In this document: positions 26,987-36,314 of the stretch, one piece after another
How the letters are laid out: each line of letters opens with the position of its first letter
How positions within the stretch are numbered: position 1 is the first letter of the stretch
From: Vibrio sp. CAU 1672
Lineage (GTDB): Bacteria; Pseudomonadota; Gammaproteobacteria; Enterobacterales; Vibrionaceae
Assembly (NCBI RefSeq): GCF_029223195.1
Contig: NZ_JARHUF010000026.1
Location: forward strand, 1 to 63,595
DNA length: 63,595 bases
Direction: 5' to 3'
Program-made: the position numbers and the translations under genes
Notes under the pieces: model-generated
Told to the model about the DNA's origin: nothing
Database searches by the model: none
The model's input: the letters and a program-made list of their open reading frames with translations, nothing else

Positions 26987-27934
26987 TTATGGCATCTCGT
27001 CGAACTCTGCCCCTTCTTTTTCTACTTGAGGCGGCATCAGGTGCTCTTTCTGGATACCCAGTTTCAGCGCCAGTGCTGATGCAACATAAATAGAAGAGTA
27101 AGTACCAACGGTAATACCAAGCAATAGTGCAGTGGCAAAGCCATGGATCATTGCTCCGCCTTGCATAAACAGGGCGATAACCACGAACAATGTCGTACCT
27201 GATGTGATCAACGTACGGCTCAATGTTTGGGTAATTGAGCTGTTCATGATTTCAGCAGGCTCACCTTTACGCATTTTACGGAAGTTTTCACGGATCCGGT
27301 CGAATACAACGATGGTATCGTTAAGCGAGTAACCCACTACGGTCAGCAGTGCCGCCACAATAGTCAGGTCAACCTCAATCTGCATGACAGAAAAAACACC
27401 CAGCGTAATGATGATATCGTGCGCCAGAGCCATTACCGCACCTGCCGCAAGACGCCACTCAAAGCGCATCGAGACGTAAATCAGGATACAGATCAATGAA
27501 ACCAGGATCGCCAAACCACCCGCTTCGGTCAGTTCATCACCCACATTAGGGCCAACAAACTCAATCCGGCGCATTTCAACGCTTTTACCGGTACCTTGTT
27601 GGATTGCACCAATGATCTGGTTACCCAGTGTCTCACCCGATACATCATCACGTGGACGAAGGCGCACCATAACATCACGCGCACTACCAAAGTTTTGTAC
27701 CGTGGCATCACCAAAACCTTTAGCTTCGAGTGACGTACGGATCTCTTCCAGGTTTGCCGGCTGTTCAAAGCCCACTTCAATCAGCGTACCACCGGTGAAG
27801 TCCAGGCCCCAGTTTAACCATTTGGTTGACAGCGTGAACAGCGAAGCGGCAATCATGACAATTGACAAAACGAATGCCACTTTTGACCAACGCATGAAGT
27901 CGATCATTTTCTCTGCTTTTAGAATTTGAAACAT
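26987..27934 (-). CDS. secF: Protein translocase subunit SecF
   Basis: SecF works with SecD to finish protein export, using the proton motive force. The 315-residue inner-membrane protein has the N-terminal segment FVLSIVMIAASLFTLS, the GLDFTGGTLIEVGF motif of the first periplasmic domain and five further hydrophobic helices including SLNDTIVVFDRIRENFR. It starts 14 bases after secD and is co-transcribed. Confidence 0.97.
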   Translation of the reverse strand: MFQILKAEKMIDFMRWSKVAFVLSIVMIAASLFTLSTKWLNWGLDFTGGTLIEVGFEQPANLEEIRTSLEAKGFGDATVQNFGSARDVMVRLRPRDDVSGETLGNQIIGAIQQGTGKSVEMRRIEFVGPNVGDELTEAGGLAILVSLICILIYVSMRFEWRLAAGAVMALAHDIIITLGVFSVMQIEVDLTIVAALLTVVGYSLNDTIVVFDRIRENFRKMRKGEPAEIMNSSITQTLSRTLITSGTTLFVVIALFMQGGAMIHGFATALLLGITVGTYSSIYVASALALKLGIQKEHLMPPQVEKEGAEFDEMP

Positions 27935-27948
27935 AATAATTCCCAGCC

Positions 27949-29805
27949 TTAGATCGACAGTTTATCAACACGTTTGCCACCGTACAGCAGGTTCACGATA
28001 CAGCGTGTACCTACAATGGCAGTAAACATGGAGGTTAAGATACCGATAGATAGTGTTACCGCAAAACCTTTCACCGCACCGGTACCTACGGCAAATAGAA
28101 TGATTGCCGTAATTAAAGTCGTGATGTTGGCATCGGCAATGGTACTGAAAGCGTTAGCGTAGCCTTGGTGAATCGCTTGCTGAGGATTGCGCCCATCACG
28201 CAACTCTTCACGGATACGCTCAAAAATCAGCACGTTGGCATCGACTGCCATACCGACCGTCAATACGATACCGGCAATACCCGGCAACGTCATCGTCGCA
28301 CCAGGAATCATCGACATGACACCGATAATCAACACCAGGTTTGCCATTAACGCCACGTTGGCGATCAAGCCAAACTTGCGGTAGTAAACCAGGGTAAACA
28401 GCATCACGGCAACCATACCCCAGATACAGGCCTGAATACCCATATCGATGTTTTGCTGACCCATTGACGGACCGATGGTACGCTCTTCCACGATCGAAAT
28501 CGGAGCAATCAATGCACCGGCACGCAGTAGCAGCGCCAGGTTATGCGCTTCAGCCGCCGAATCGATACCGGTGATACGGAAGTTACGCCCCAACGCCGAC
28601 TGAATCGTCGCCTGGTTGATCACTTCTTCATGCTTATCAAGGATCACTTTGCCTTCCGGTGTACGACGACCACTGTCTTTGTACTCGGCAAATACGGTAG
28701 CCATCAGTTTGCCGATGTTCTGTCTTGAGAACGCCGACATCTTATTACCACCTTCGCTGTCGAGCGAGATGTTCACCTGAGGGCGGCCATATTCATCCAC
28801 ACTTGAACTGGCATCGGTAATGCTGGCACCGCTGAGGATAACGCGTTTTTTCAGTACCACAGGACGGCCGTCGCGATCCTGCTTGATTTCACTGCCTGCC
28901 GGCGCACGGCCACTGGCCGCTGCAGCAAGATCCGCTTTGTCATCGACTTCGCGGAATTCCAGCGTTGCCGTCGCACCAAGGATTTCTTTAGCGCGCGCAG
29001 TATCTTGTACACCCGGCAGTTCAACCACAATACGGCTTGCGCCCTGGCGCTGAACCAGCGGCTCTGCCACACCCAGTTCATTCACACGATTACGCAAAAT
29101 GGTAATGTTCTGCTCAACCGCATAGTTGCGGATTTCTTGCAAGCGCTGCTCGGTAAATGTAGCGGTCAAAGCAAAACGGCCGTTCGAATCAGCCTCGACA
29201 AAAGTCATGTCCGGGTGGTTCTTTTCTAAGGTGCGTTTGGCTTGAAGCAACTGGTCTTCGTCACGCAGCAACACTTCTACCGCTTCCTTACCAGACGGAC
29301 GAATCCCGCGATAACGGATCTTGGCTTCACGCAATTCACTACGGAACGCTTCTTCCTGTTGCCCAATCAGCTTTTCCATCGCCGCGTCCATGTCCACTTC
29401 CATCAGGAAATGAACACCACCACGCAGGTCGAGACCGAGTTTAAGTGGCGAGGCACCGATGCTTTCCAGCCAGTCAGGTGTTGACGGTGCTAAGTTAAGC
29501 GCAACAATCTTGTCTTTGCCTAGCGCTTCATTGACCACATCACGGGCACTGATCTGGGTATCAGTATCATTGAATCGAACCAGAATTGACCCATTTTCCA
29601 GGGCAATTGATTTATGAGAGAGTTGCTCTTTTTCAAGAGCAGCGGTGACAGCATCCAGCGTTGACATATCTACAGAGGCGCCACGCGCCCCTGTAACTTG
29701 AATAGCCGGATCTTCACCGTAAAGGTTTGGAAGCGCGTACAACGCAGCGATGATAATGGCAAACATTACCATCAGGTACTTCCACAACGGATAACGGTTT
29801 AGCAC
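27949..29805 (-). CDS. secD: Protein translocase subunit SecD
   Basis: The 618-residue inner-membrane protein has one N-terminal membrane helix, a large periplasmic region (residues about 30-440, with GLDLRGGVHFLMEVD), and five C-terminal helices with VDANVLIFERIREELR. It pairs with SecF. Translation starts at GTG (29803-29805) after AGGA, 9 bases upstream. Length is near the 615 of E. coli. Confidence 0.97.
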   Translation of the reverse strand: MLNRYPLWKYLMVMFAIIIAALYALPNLYGEDPAIQVTGARGASVDMSTLDAVTAALEKEQLSHKSIALENGSILVRFNDTDTQISARDVVNEALGKDKIVALNLAPSTPDWLESIGASPLKLGLDLRGGVHFLMEVDMDAAMEKLIGQQEEAFRSELREAKIRYRGIRPSGKEAVEVLLRDEDQLLQAKRTLEKNHPDMTFVEADSNGRFALTATFTEQRLQEIRNYAVEQNITILRNRVNELGVAEPLVQRQGASRIVVELPGVQDTARAKEILGATATLEFREVDDKADLAAAASGRAPAGSEIKQDRDGRPVVLKKRVILSGASITDASSSVDEYGRPQVNISLDSEGGNKMSAFSRQNIGKLMATVFAEYKDSGRRTPEGKVILDKHEEVINQATIQSALGRNFRITGIDSAAEAHNLALLLRAGALIAPISIVEERTIGPSMGQQNIDMGIQACIWGMVAVMLFTLVYYRKFGLIANVALMANLVLIIGVMSMIPGATMTLPGIAGIVLTVGMAVDANVLIFERIREELRDGRNPQQAIHQGYANAFSTIADANITTLITAIILFAVGTGAVKGFAVTLSIGILTSMFTAIVGTRCIVNLLYGGKRVDKLSI

Positions 29806-29826
29806 AGCGAGGATCCTATAGCTGTT

Positions 29827-30156
29827 TTATAGAGATTTAAGCGTGCCTTTTGGTAGCACTGCAGTAACGAAGTCTTTTTTGATCACAACTTCATTGTTTG
29901 CATTCAGCTCAATGGTGATGAAATCATTATCTTCGGCAATCTTGGTGATTTTACCCACCAGACCGCCGCTGGTTAGCACTTCGTCACCTTTGCCCATGGA
30001 GGCCATTAGGTTTTTGTGCTCTTTAACACGTTTTGACTGTGGACGGTAGATCATGAAGTAAAAGATCACCGCGAACATACCTAGCATGATGAGCATTTCA
30101 AAACCGCCACCTGCTGGTGCGCCTTCTGCTGCTGCGTGAGCCTGAGAAATAAACAT
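29827..30156 (-). CDS. yajC: Sec translocon accessory subunit YajC
   Basis: The 109-residue protein has a single membrane segment (about residues 19-37, MLIMLGMFAVIFYFMIYRP) followed by a small cytosolic beta domain with GDEVLTSGGLVGKI. It heads the yajC-secD-secF operon; GAGGATG is its ribosome site. Confidence 0.96.
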   Translation of the reverse strand: MFISQAHAAAEGAPAGGGFEMLIMLGMFAVIFYFMIYRPQSKRVKEHKNLMASMGKGDEVLTSGGLVGKITKIAEDNDFITIELNANNEVVIKKDFVTAVLPKGTLKSL

Positions 30157-30284
30157 TAAAACATCCTCATTAATTTTTATTGATAATCCAACAAGTTGGG
30201 CTGTTGCATCATAGATTCAAGTCAGAGCTTTCGTAATAGAGATCGCTCTCTCAAAAATAGAATGCGTTTGCTTAAATAATTAGC

Positions 30285-30313
30285 AAAAGCCTCTGGCGCA
30301 GGGCCAAAGGCTT
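30285..30313 (-). terminator. Rho-independent terminator of tgt
   Basis: On the minus strand AAGCCTTTGGC and GCCAGAGGCTT form an 11-base stem and TTGC follows. It lies 8 bases after the tgt stop. Confidence 0.7.
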
Positions 30314-30320
30314 GGTATTG

Positions 30321-31454
30321 TTACTGTTTGCCTAACGGCGGCACTTCGCGGTTGCGGCGAGCATAAAACTCCTCAACAAACTCATCGAAGCGATCTTCCT
30401 CAATCGCGGTACGAATACTTTCCATCACACGTTGATAGTAGCGCAAGTTATGAATAGTGTTCAGACGTGCACCTAAGATTTCATTACAACGATCCAAATG
30501 GTGTAAGTACGACTTCGAGTAGTTTTGACAAGTGTAACAGTCACAATGCGGATCGAGCGGAGTTGTGTCGGTTTTATGCTTCGCATTGCGGATCTTGATC
30601 ACACCTCCAGTCACAAACAGGTGACCGTTACGCGCATTTCGCGTTGGCATCACGCAATCGAACATATCAATACCGCGGCGTACCCCCTCAACCAAATCTT
30701 CCGGTTTGCCTACCCCCATCAGGTAACGAGGCTTATCTTCCGGCAGCTGTGGACAGGTATGCTCCAGAATCCGGTGCATGTCTTCTTTTGGCTCACCTAC
30801 TGCCAGGCCGCCAACCGCATAACCGTCAAAACCGATCTTAGTCAGACCTTCGACCGAGACATCACGCAGATCTTCATACACACCACCCTGAACGATACCA
30901 AATAAGTTATTTGGATTGTCCAGTTTGTCAAAATGATCACGTGAACGCTGTGCCCAGCGCAAAGACATTTCCATCGACTTTTTCGCTTCAGCGTGTGTCG
31001 CCGGGTACGGCGTACATTCGTCAAAAATCATCACAATGTCAGAGCCGAGGTCTTTCTGGATTTCCATCGATTTTTCTGCATCCATGAAAATCTTATCGCC
31101 GTTGACCGGGTTGCGGAAATGCACCCCTTCTTCGGTGATCTTACGGATATCACCCAGACTGAACACCTGGAAACCGCCTGAATCGGTCAGGATTGGGCCG
31201 TGCCAGTTCATAAAATCGTGCAGGTCGCCATGCATTTTCATCACTTCCTGCCCCGGGCGTAGCCACAGGTGGAAGGTGTTACCCAGCAGAATTTCTGCGC
31301 CGGTGCCTTTTACTTCTTCAGGCGTCATCCCTTTAACCGTGCCGTAGGTACCCACCGGCATAAACGCTGGGGTTTGCACCGTGCCACGTTCGAAAGTCAG
31401 CTGACCACGACGCGCATTGCCGTTTTTCTTTTTCAAATCAAATTTTAGTTTCAC
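30321..31454 (-). CDS. tgt: tRNA-guanine transglycosylase
   Basis: Tgt exchanges G34 for preQ1 in tRNAs with GUN anticodons on the way to queuosine. The 377-residue TIM-barrel enzyme has the active-site aspartates in DSGGFQVFSLG and FDCVMPTRNARNG and the zinc ligands CDCYTC with a downstream histidine. The start codon is GTG (31452-31454), preceded by a GGAGG site 6 bases upstream. It follows queA on the same strand. Confidence 0.97.
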   Translation of the reverse strand: MKLKFDLKKKNGNARRGQLTFERGTVQTPAFMPVGTYGTVKGMTPEEVKGTGAEILLGNTFHLWLRPGQEVMKMHGDLHDFMNWHGPILTDSGGFQVFSLGDIRKITEEGVHFRNPVNGDKIFMDAEKSMEIQKDLGSDIVMIFDECTPYPATHAEAKKSMEMSLRWAQRSRDHFDKLDNPNNLFGIVQGGVYEDLRDVSVEGLTKIGFDGYAVGGLAVGEPKEDMHRILEHTCPQLPEDKPRYLMGVGKPEDLVEGVRRGIDMFDCVMPTRNARNGHLFVTGGVIKIRNAKHKTDTTPLDPHCDCYTCQNYSKSYLHHLDRCNEILGARLNTIHNLRYYQRVMESIRTAIEEDRFDEFVEEFYARRNREVPPLGKQ

Positions 31455-31621
31455 GAAGCCTCCGGTGTCAGAGAAACAGTCTGACGATTATTTCAGGGTT
31501 ATCACCCTATTTTAGGGAGCGGTCGCTCATCCATGCGAGAAATCGGGCAGCCATCTGCCCATTTCCTAGCCTACTGCTAGCACTCGTAAATTCTGTTTGT
31601 GTATTACCCCTCGCGATGGGG

Positions 31622-32674
31622 TTAACTGGTTTTCTTTTTAATGAACATCGAATCGCCATACGAGAAGAAACGATACTGGTTTTCCACCGCATGTTTATAA
31701 GCGTTCATGGTATTGTCATAGCCGGCAAACGCACTCACCAACATGATCAAAGTCGATTCCGGCAAATGGAAGTTGGTGATCAGGCAGTCCACTAGCTGAT
31801 ATTCGTAGCCAGGATAAATAAAGATTTCGGTATCACCAAAAAATGGCGCCAGTTCGGTACCTTTCTTTAATGCATCCTGTGCAGCACTCTCCAGCGAACG
31901 AACCGAAGTGGTGCCTACGGCGATGATCCGGCCTCCGCGCGCCTTGGTCGCATTGATGGCATCCACTACGCCTTGCGGCACTTCAACGTATTCCGCATGC
32001 ATATGGTGATCATTGATATTGTCGACTTTAACTGGCTGGAAGGTTCCCGCCCCGACGTGAAGAGTCACGTAAGCAAACTCCGCCCCTTTGGCTTTGATTT
32101 TTTCCAGCAACACGTCATCAAAGTGCAGACCAGCAGTTGGCGCTGCTACCGCCCCCGGTTTTTGGTTATATACCGTCTGGTAACGCTCTTTATCCGCGTC
32201 TTCATCCGGACGATCGATATACGGCGGCAACGGCATATGGCCAATCTCTTCCAGGATCTCCAATACGGTTTTATCTGCGTCAAACTTCAGCTCAAACAGC
32301 GCATCATGACGCGCCACCATTTCCGCGGTGTACTCATCGTTCTCGCCGACAATAACGGTTGAACCCGGTTTAGGTGATTTAGAGCAGCGCACATGCGCCA
32401 GAATGCGTTTGTCATCCAGCATTCGCTCAACCAACACCTCTAACTTACCGCCCGATGCTTTACGGCCAAACATACGTGCCGGGATAACCCGGGTATTATT
32501 GAAGACCACCAGATCCCCCGGCTGAACTTGCTCCAGCACATCGGTAAAAGTGCCGTCTACCAGCTCACCGGTGTTGCCGTCCAGTTGCAGCAGGCGACTG
32601 GCGGTACGCTCTGGCTGAGGGTAACGGGCGATGAGTTCATCAGGAAGGTCAAAATGGAAATCAGATACTTGCAT
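31622..32674 (-). CDS. queA: S-adenosylmethionine:tRNA ribosyltransferase-isomerase
   Basis: QueA converts preQ1 in tRNA to epoxyqueuosine. The 350 residues match the family end to end: FHFDLPDELIARYPQ at the N terminus, VVFNNTRVIPAR, AAPTAGLHF in the active site and ITNFHLPESTLIMLVSAF. It lies 167 bases upstream of tgt, with which it forms the queuosine pair. Confidence 0.97.
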   Translation of the reverse strand: MQVSDFHFDLPDELIARYPQPERTASRLLQLDGNTGELVDGTFTDVLEQVQPGDLVVFNNTRVIPARMFGRKASGGKLEVLVERMLDDKRILAHVRCSKSPKPGSTVIVGENDEYTAEMVARHDALFELKFDADKTVLEILEEIGHMPLPPYIDRPDEDADKERYQTVYNQKPGAVAAPTAGLHFDDVLLEKIKAKGAEFAYVTLHVGAGTFQPVKVDNINDHHMHAEYVEVPQGVVDAINATKARGGRIIAVGTTSVRSLESAAQDALKKGTELAPFFGDTEIFIYPGYEYQLVDCLITNFHLPESTLIMLVSAFAGYDNTMNAYKHAVENQYRFFSYGDSMFIKKKTS

Positions 32675-32846
32675 GTTACTTGTCTTATCGGTTGCTCATA
32701 TTACATCGGGTCGACGAAAAAGGTGCGACGAGTTTTTCGCAGCAGACTAGTATATGTCGGCATATTGCAATAGCAAGTAAATCCCTGCAGATCACAGCAA
32801 AACCTGTTACCGAGAGTGTAATAAAACGTGAAAGGCGCGCAGAAGA

Positions 32847-32871
32847 TAAAAAAGCAGCGCGTTGCGCTGCC
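32847..32871 (-). terminator. Rho-independent terminator of the serine protease gene
   Basis: On the minus strand GCAGCGC, loop AAC, GCGCTGC is followed by TTTTTT. It lies about 26 bases after the protease stop. Confidence 0.88.
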
Positions 32872-32896
32872 TGGGAAAAGTGAATCGGATGAATTT

Positions 32897-34048
32897 TCAG
32901 GCCAGACGCCGGTGCCGCCCAAGCAACGCCACCAGCATCAGTAATACGGACATACCAACGCTGCCGCCTTCATCGCCTGAGCCGTTAAAATTGCAGTTAT
33001 TGGTCGCAATACCATCGTAGCACTCGCCAGGACTGCTATCTTTGCTTTCTTTAATAAAATTAGGTTCGATAATGTAACTGCTCGGCGGCTGTTCTGCGGT
33101 GATGTAAGACTGAACCCAATCATAATGTTGGCTGACCTTAGTGTAGATGCTGGGGATAGTTAATGAACCACAGGTAGGCAACACCAAAGGCCCGCCACTG
33201 ACAATACCAATTTGCTTTCCGGTAGCCACATCCACCAGTGGCCCGCCACTGTCGCCTGTACACGCCGAGTTACCATATTGGGTGCTGCTGGTAAGCCCCA
33301 AAGGCCGGTTAACCGTCGGTAATGTACAGATCTTGGTTTGATTCTGGCGAGATTCAATTAAACCTGGATAGCTGCTGCCAACCTCCAGTCGCTCATAGCA
33401 CTTATCAATTGGCAGAAACGCTATCGTAGTGGTTTTCAGGGTTGTAGAAGGCTCCGATGCCATTGGCGTGGTAGACCCCCAGCCAAAAACCTGCACATTT
33501 GCCGTCCTTTGGTTGGTGGCGTAGTTATCGCTCCAGTCTGCAGCCAACCGGGCCTCGATATCGAGCATATCCGGTTTGGTCGCCAACTCCGCCAGGTTGG
33601 CGTTAGCGACCGGGCGGGTCAGGTAGAGCAGCGCAATGTCACTGTTTAAGCCGGTTTGGATTGGCTTGAAATTGCCATTGCCATCCGTTTCGGCTTTAGC
33701 AAAACGGGTATAGTCCGGATGTACGACAACATGAGACACCGGATAGTAGTTATCGATAGAGGTAATATCATGATCGGATACATTTGCTGTAACCGACAAG
33801 TCCCCCGGAGGGGTCACATAATAGCTATTTTCATCGGTCCCCTCTCCCATCACCACACAGTGCGCAGCAGTCATCACCCACTGCTCTGTCACCAAGGTAC
33901 CACCACACATCTGAAATTCCGCCATATTGCTGGCGCGAATTGCCACACGTTCACCCGCGACAGGCTCCTCATCACCCAACACGATCGCCTCTGCAGGTTG
34001 CAGGCTCAGAGCGGCCACCATCACTAATAGTTGCTTGTACATAGTCAT
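32897..34048 (-). CDS. Secreted trypsin-like serine protease with GlyGly-CTERM tail
   Basis: The protein is about 383 residues from the ATG at 34048. It has a signal peptide ending near AEA, then an S1 (trypsin) domain. The triad is His in TAAHC (about residue 63), Asp in SDIALLYL (about 137) and Ser in CTGDSGGPL (about 267). After the domain comes a Ser/Pro/Cys-rich linker and a C-terminal tail: Gly-rich GSGDEGGSVG, a hydrophobic segment and the basic end GRHRRLA. This is the GlyGly-CTERM form, known in Vibrio for proteins cut by rhombosortase and exported by type II secretion (the Ves proteases are the example). The ATG follows AAGGATTAATTG. Its substrate is unknown. Confidence 0.9.
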   Translation of the reverse strand: MTMYKQLLVMVAALSLQPAEAIVLGDEEPVAGERVAIRASNMAEFQMCGGTLVTEQWVMTAAHCVVMGEGTDENSYYVTPPGDLSVTANVSDHDITSIDNYYPVSHVVVHPDYTRFAKAETDGNGNFKPIQTGLNSDIALLYLTRPVANANLAELATKPDMLDIEARLAADWSDNYATNQRTANVQVFGWGSTTPMASEPSTTLKTTTIAFLPIDKCYERLEVGSSYPGLIESRQNQTKICTLPTVNRPLGLTSSTQYGNSACTGDSGGPLVDVATGKQIGIVSGGPLVLPTCGSLTIPSIYTKVSQHYDWVQSYITAEQPPSSYIIEPNFIKESKDSSPGECYDGIATNNCNFNGSGDEGGSVGMSVLLMLVALLGRHRRLA

Positions 34049-34351
34049 CAATTAATCCTTCAGCTGTGCGCAGCTTCCTCGAGCACTGAGCTGAATAAAA
34101 CCAAGCCAAGCCAAATGTGCGATTCAACTCATTGGATTACATCCAGACTACCGTGAATATCAAAATAGAATGCCAACTGGCTCGCAGCGCAGCCAGCAAG
34201 CTCTTTTCGCCATAGGTTTCCCCTTGGCGAACCCCTGAAGACAACGGGCCAGATCGGAACTTTTTAATTAATGAAAAACGAGTTAGCTCCCAGATATAAC
34301 GGAAATTTTTCTCTATATTTAGAGTAAAGGACAACGCCTTCGGAGGTCTCT
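34049..34351. other. Divergent promoter region, protease / CBS gene
   Basis: These 303 bases separate two divergent genes. A small inverted repeat CTCTA/TAGAG (34311-34324) lies 28 bases before the CBS gene start. A GC-rich repeat near 34174-34194 may fold. I see no gene. Confidence 0.4.
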
Positions 34352-34810
34352 ATGATCAAAGTTGAAGATATGATGACGCGTCACCCACACACGTTGACAC
34401 GCACGCACACCTTACGTGATGCTCAGGGGATGATGGAAGCGCTGGACATTCGACATATTCCGGTTGTGGATGCCAACAATCATTTGCAAGGGCTGGTTAC
34501 CCAGCGTGACATCCTCGCCGCTCAGGAATCGACAGTGCACCCCAGCGAATCAGGGGCGTCTTTTACTCTGGATACCCCGCTGTTTGAAATGATGCATACC
34601 AACCTCATGACGGCCGAGCCGCGCGCTGGTTTAAAAGAGAGTGCGATTTATATGCAAAAACATAAGGTGGGGTGTTTGCCGGTAGTGAGAAAAGGAAGAC
34701 TGGTGGGTATCATTACCGATACGGATTTTGTTACCATCGCAATTAACCTGCTGGAATTGCAAGAAGAAGTCGAGCCAGACGAGATAGAGCCCGACGAGGA
34801 AAAACTCTGA
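34352..34810 (+). CDS. CBS-pair domain protein
   Basis: The 152-residue cytosolic protein consists of two CBS domains. The first covers residues about 5-60 (VEDMMTRHPHTLTR, DIRHIPVVDANNHLQGLVTQRDI) and the second about 78-135 (NLMTAEPRAGL, KVGCLPVVRKGRLVGIITDTDF). A strongly acidic tail follows. CBS pairs bind adenine nucleotides and act as energy sensors; no catalytic domain is attached, so the partner is unknown. A GGAGG site precedes the ATG. It converges on aceA. Confidence 0.85.
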   Translation: MIKVEDMMTRHPHTLTRTHTLRDAQGMMEALDIRHIPVVDANNHLQGLVTQRDILAAQESTVHPSESGASFTLDTPLFEMMHTNLMTAEPRAGLKESAIYMQKHKVGCLPVVRKGRLVGIITDTDFVTIAINLLELQEEVEPDEIEPDEEKL

Positions 34811-34828
34811 GCCTTCCATAACAATAAA

Positions 34829-34852
34829 CAGAGCGGCAACTTGGCCGCTCTG
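34829..34852. terminator. Terminator between CBS gene and aceA
   Basis: CAGAGCGGC and GCCGCTCTG form a 9-base perfect stem. On the minus strand TTTATTGTT follows, so it mainly serves aceA; it also lies just after the CBS gene stop. Confidence 0.7.
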
Positions 34853-34878
34853 GTTGTGCGTACTGCGTGCGCGATTGA

Positions 34879-36189
34879 TTAGAACTGATCTTCTTCGGTC
34901 GAACCGGTCAGTGCCGTGACGGAAGAGTTACCGCCCTGAATGGTGTTGGTCATTCGGTCAAAATAACCGGTTCCTACCTCTTGTTGGTGCGCGACGAAGG
35001 TATAACCTTTTTCTGCCGCTTCAAACTCGGGTCGTTGAACTTTCTCAACATAATGGCGCATACCTTCACCTTGGGCATAAGCGTGAGCCAGTTCGAACAT
35101 GTTGAACCACATGTTATGAATACCGGCTAACGTAATGAACTGGTATTTGTAGCCCATGTCGGCAAGCTCTTGCTGGAACTTAGCAATGGTTTCTGCATCC
35201 AGGTTTTTCTCCCAGTTAAACGAAGGCGAACAGTTATAGGCCAGCAGTTGATCCGGGTACTCGGCGTGGATCGCTTCCGCAAACTTTCTGGCTTCTTCCA
35301 GGCAAGGAGTAGCGGTTTCACACCAGATCAAATCGGCGTATGGCGCGTAAGCCAGGCCACGCGAAATCGCCTGGTCGATACCAGCACGTACGCGGTAGAA
35401 GCCTTCCTGAGTGCGCTCACCAATGATAAAATCTTTGTCATATGGATCGCAATCTGACGTCAGTAGATCTGCAGCGTTAGCATCGGTACGCGCGATAACC
35501 AGCGTTGTCGTCCCCGCGACATCGGCAGCCAAACGAGCCGCAACCAACTTTTGTACCGCTTCCTGGGTGGGCACCAGTACTTTCCCCCCCATGTGGCCAC
35601 ACTTCTTCACTGAGGCCAGTTGGTCTTCGAAGTGAACACCAGCGGCCCCGGCATCGATCATGGATTTCATCAGCTCATACGCATTCAGCACCCCACCAAA
35701 GCCGGCCTCCGCGTCCGCAACAATCGGCAGGAAGTAATCAATACCACCCTCATCTTCCGGTGACTTACCGGCTGCCCACTGGATTTGGTCCGCACGACGG
35801 AAGGAGTTGTTGATGCGCTTCACGACCGAGGGAACCGAGTCAACCGGGTATAGCGACTGGTCCGGGTACATGGTTGATGCGGTATTATTGTCTGCCGCAA
35901 CCTGCCAGCCGGAGAGATAAATCGCTTCGATCCCGGCTTTCGCTTGTTGCACCGCCTGACCACCGGTTAAGGCACCAAGGCAGTTAACATAGCCTTTTTT
36001 GGCACTACCGTTGACCAGTGACCAGAGTTTATCCGCGCCCCGCTGGGCAACGGTGTTGGCCGGAACCATCGAACCACGCAGCTCAACCACTTCTTCAGCA
36101 GTGTAAGTGCGCTTAACATTTTTCCAGCGTGGGTTGGTCGCCCAGTCTTTTTCCAGAGCTTCAATTTGTTGGCGGCGAGTTAGTGTCAT
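34879..36189 (-). CDS. aceA: Isocitrate lyase
   Basis: AceA splits isocitrate into succinate and glyoxylate, the first step of the glyoxylate shunt. From MTLTRRQQIEALEKDW the protein has 436 residues (E. coli 434). The active-site signature KKCGHMGGKVL is present, and PEFEAAEKGYTFVAHQ marks the C-terminal region. I use the ATG at 36189 behind GAGGGATAG; an in-frame start 11 codons earlier is not conserved. It lies 125 bases after aceB in the aceBA operon. Confidence 0.97.
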   Translation of the reverse strand: MTLTRRQQIEALEKDWATNPRWKNVKRTYTAEEVVELRGSMVPANTVAQRGADKLWSLVNGSAKKGYVNCLGALTGGQAVQQAKAGIEAIYLSGWQVAADNNTASTMYPDQSLYPVDSVPSVVKRINNSFRRADQIQWAAGKSPEDEGGIDYFLPIVADAEAGFGGVLNAYELMKSMIDAGAAGVHFEDQLASVKKCGHMGGKVLVPTQEAVQKLVAARLAADVAGTTTLVIARTDANAADLLTSDCDPYDKDFIIGERTQEGFYRVRAGIDQAISRGLAYAPYADLIWCETATPCLEEARKFAEAIHAEYPDQLLAYNCSPSFNWEKNLDAETIAKFQQELADMGYKYQFITLAGIHNMWFNMFELAHAYAQGEGMRHYVEKVQRPEFEAAEKGYTFVAHQQEVGTGYFDRMTNTIQGGNSSVTALTGSTEEDQF

Positions 36190-36314
36190 CGGTCTATCCC
36201 TCTGTTTTATTGGCAGCGTCAAAACGCGTGCCGTTTGAGTTGTCCATTTCTCCAGCAGTACATCCCTATCTGCTGCGAAAATCCTTCACGTATTGGTGAT
36301 GTTGTTATCGGTCT

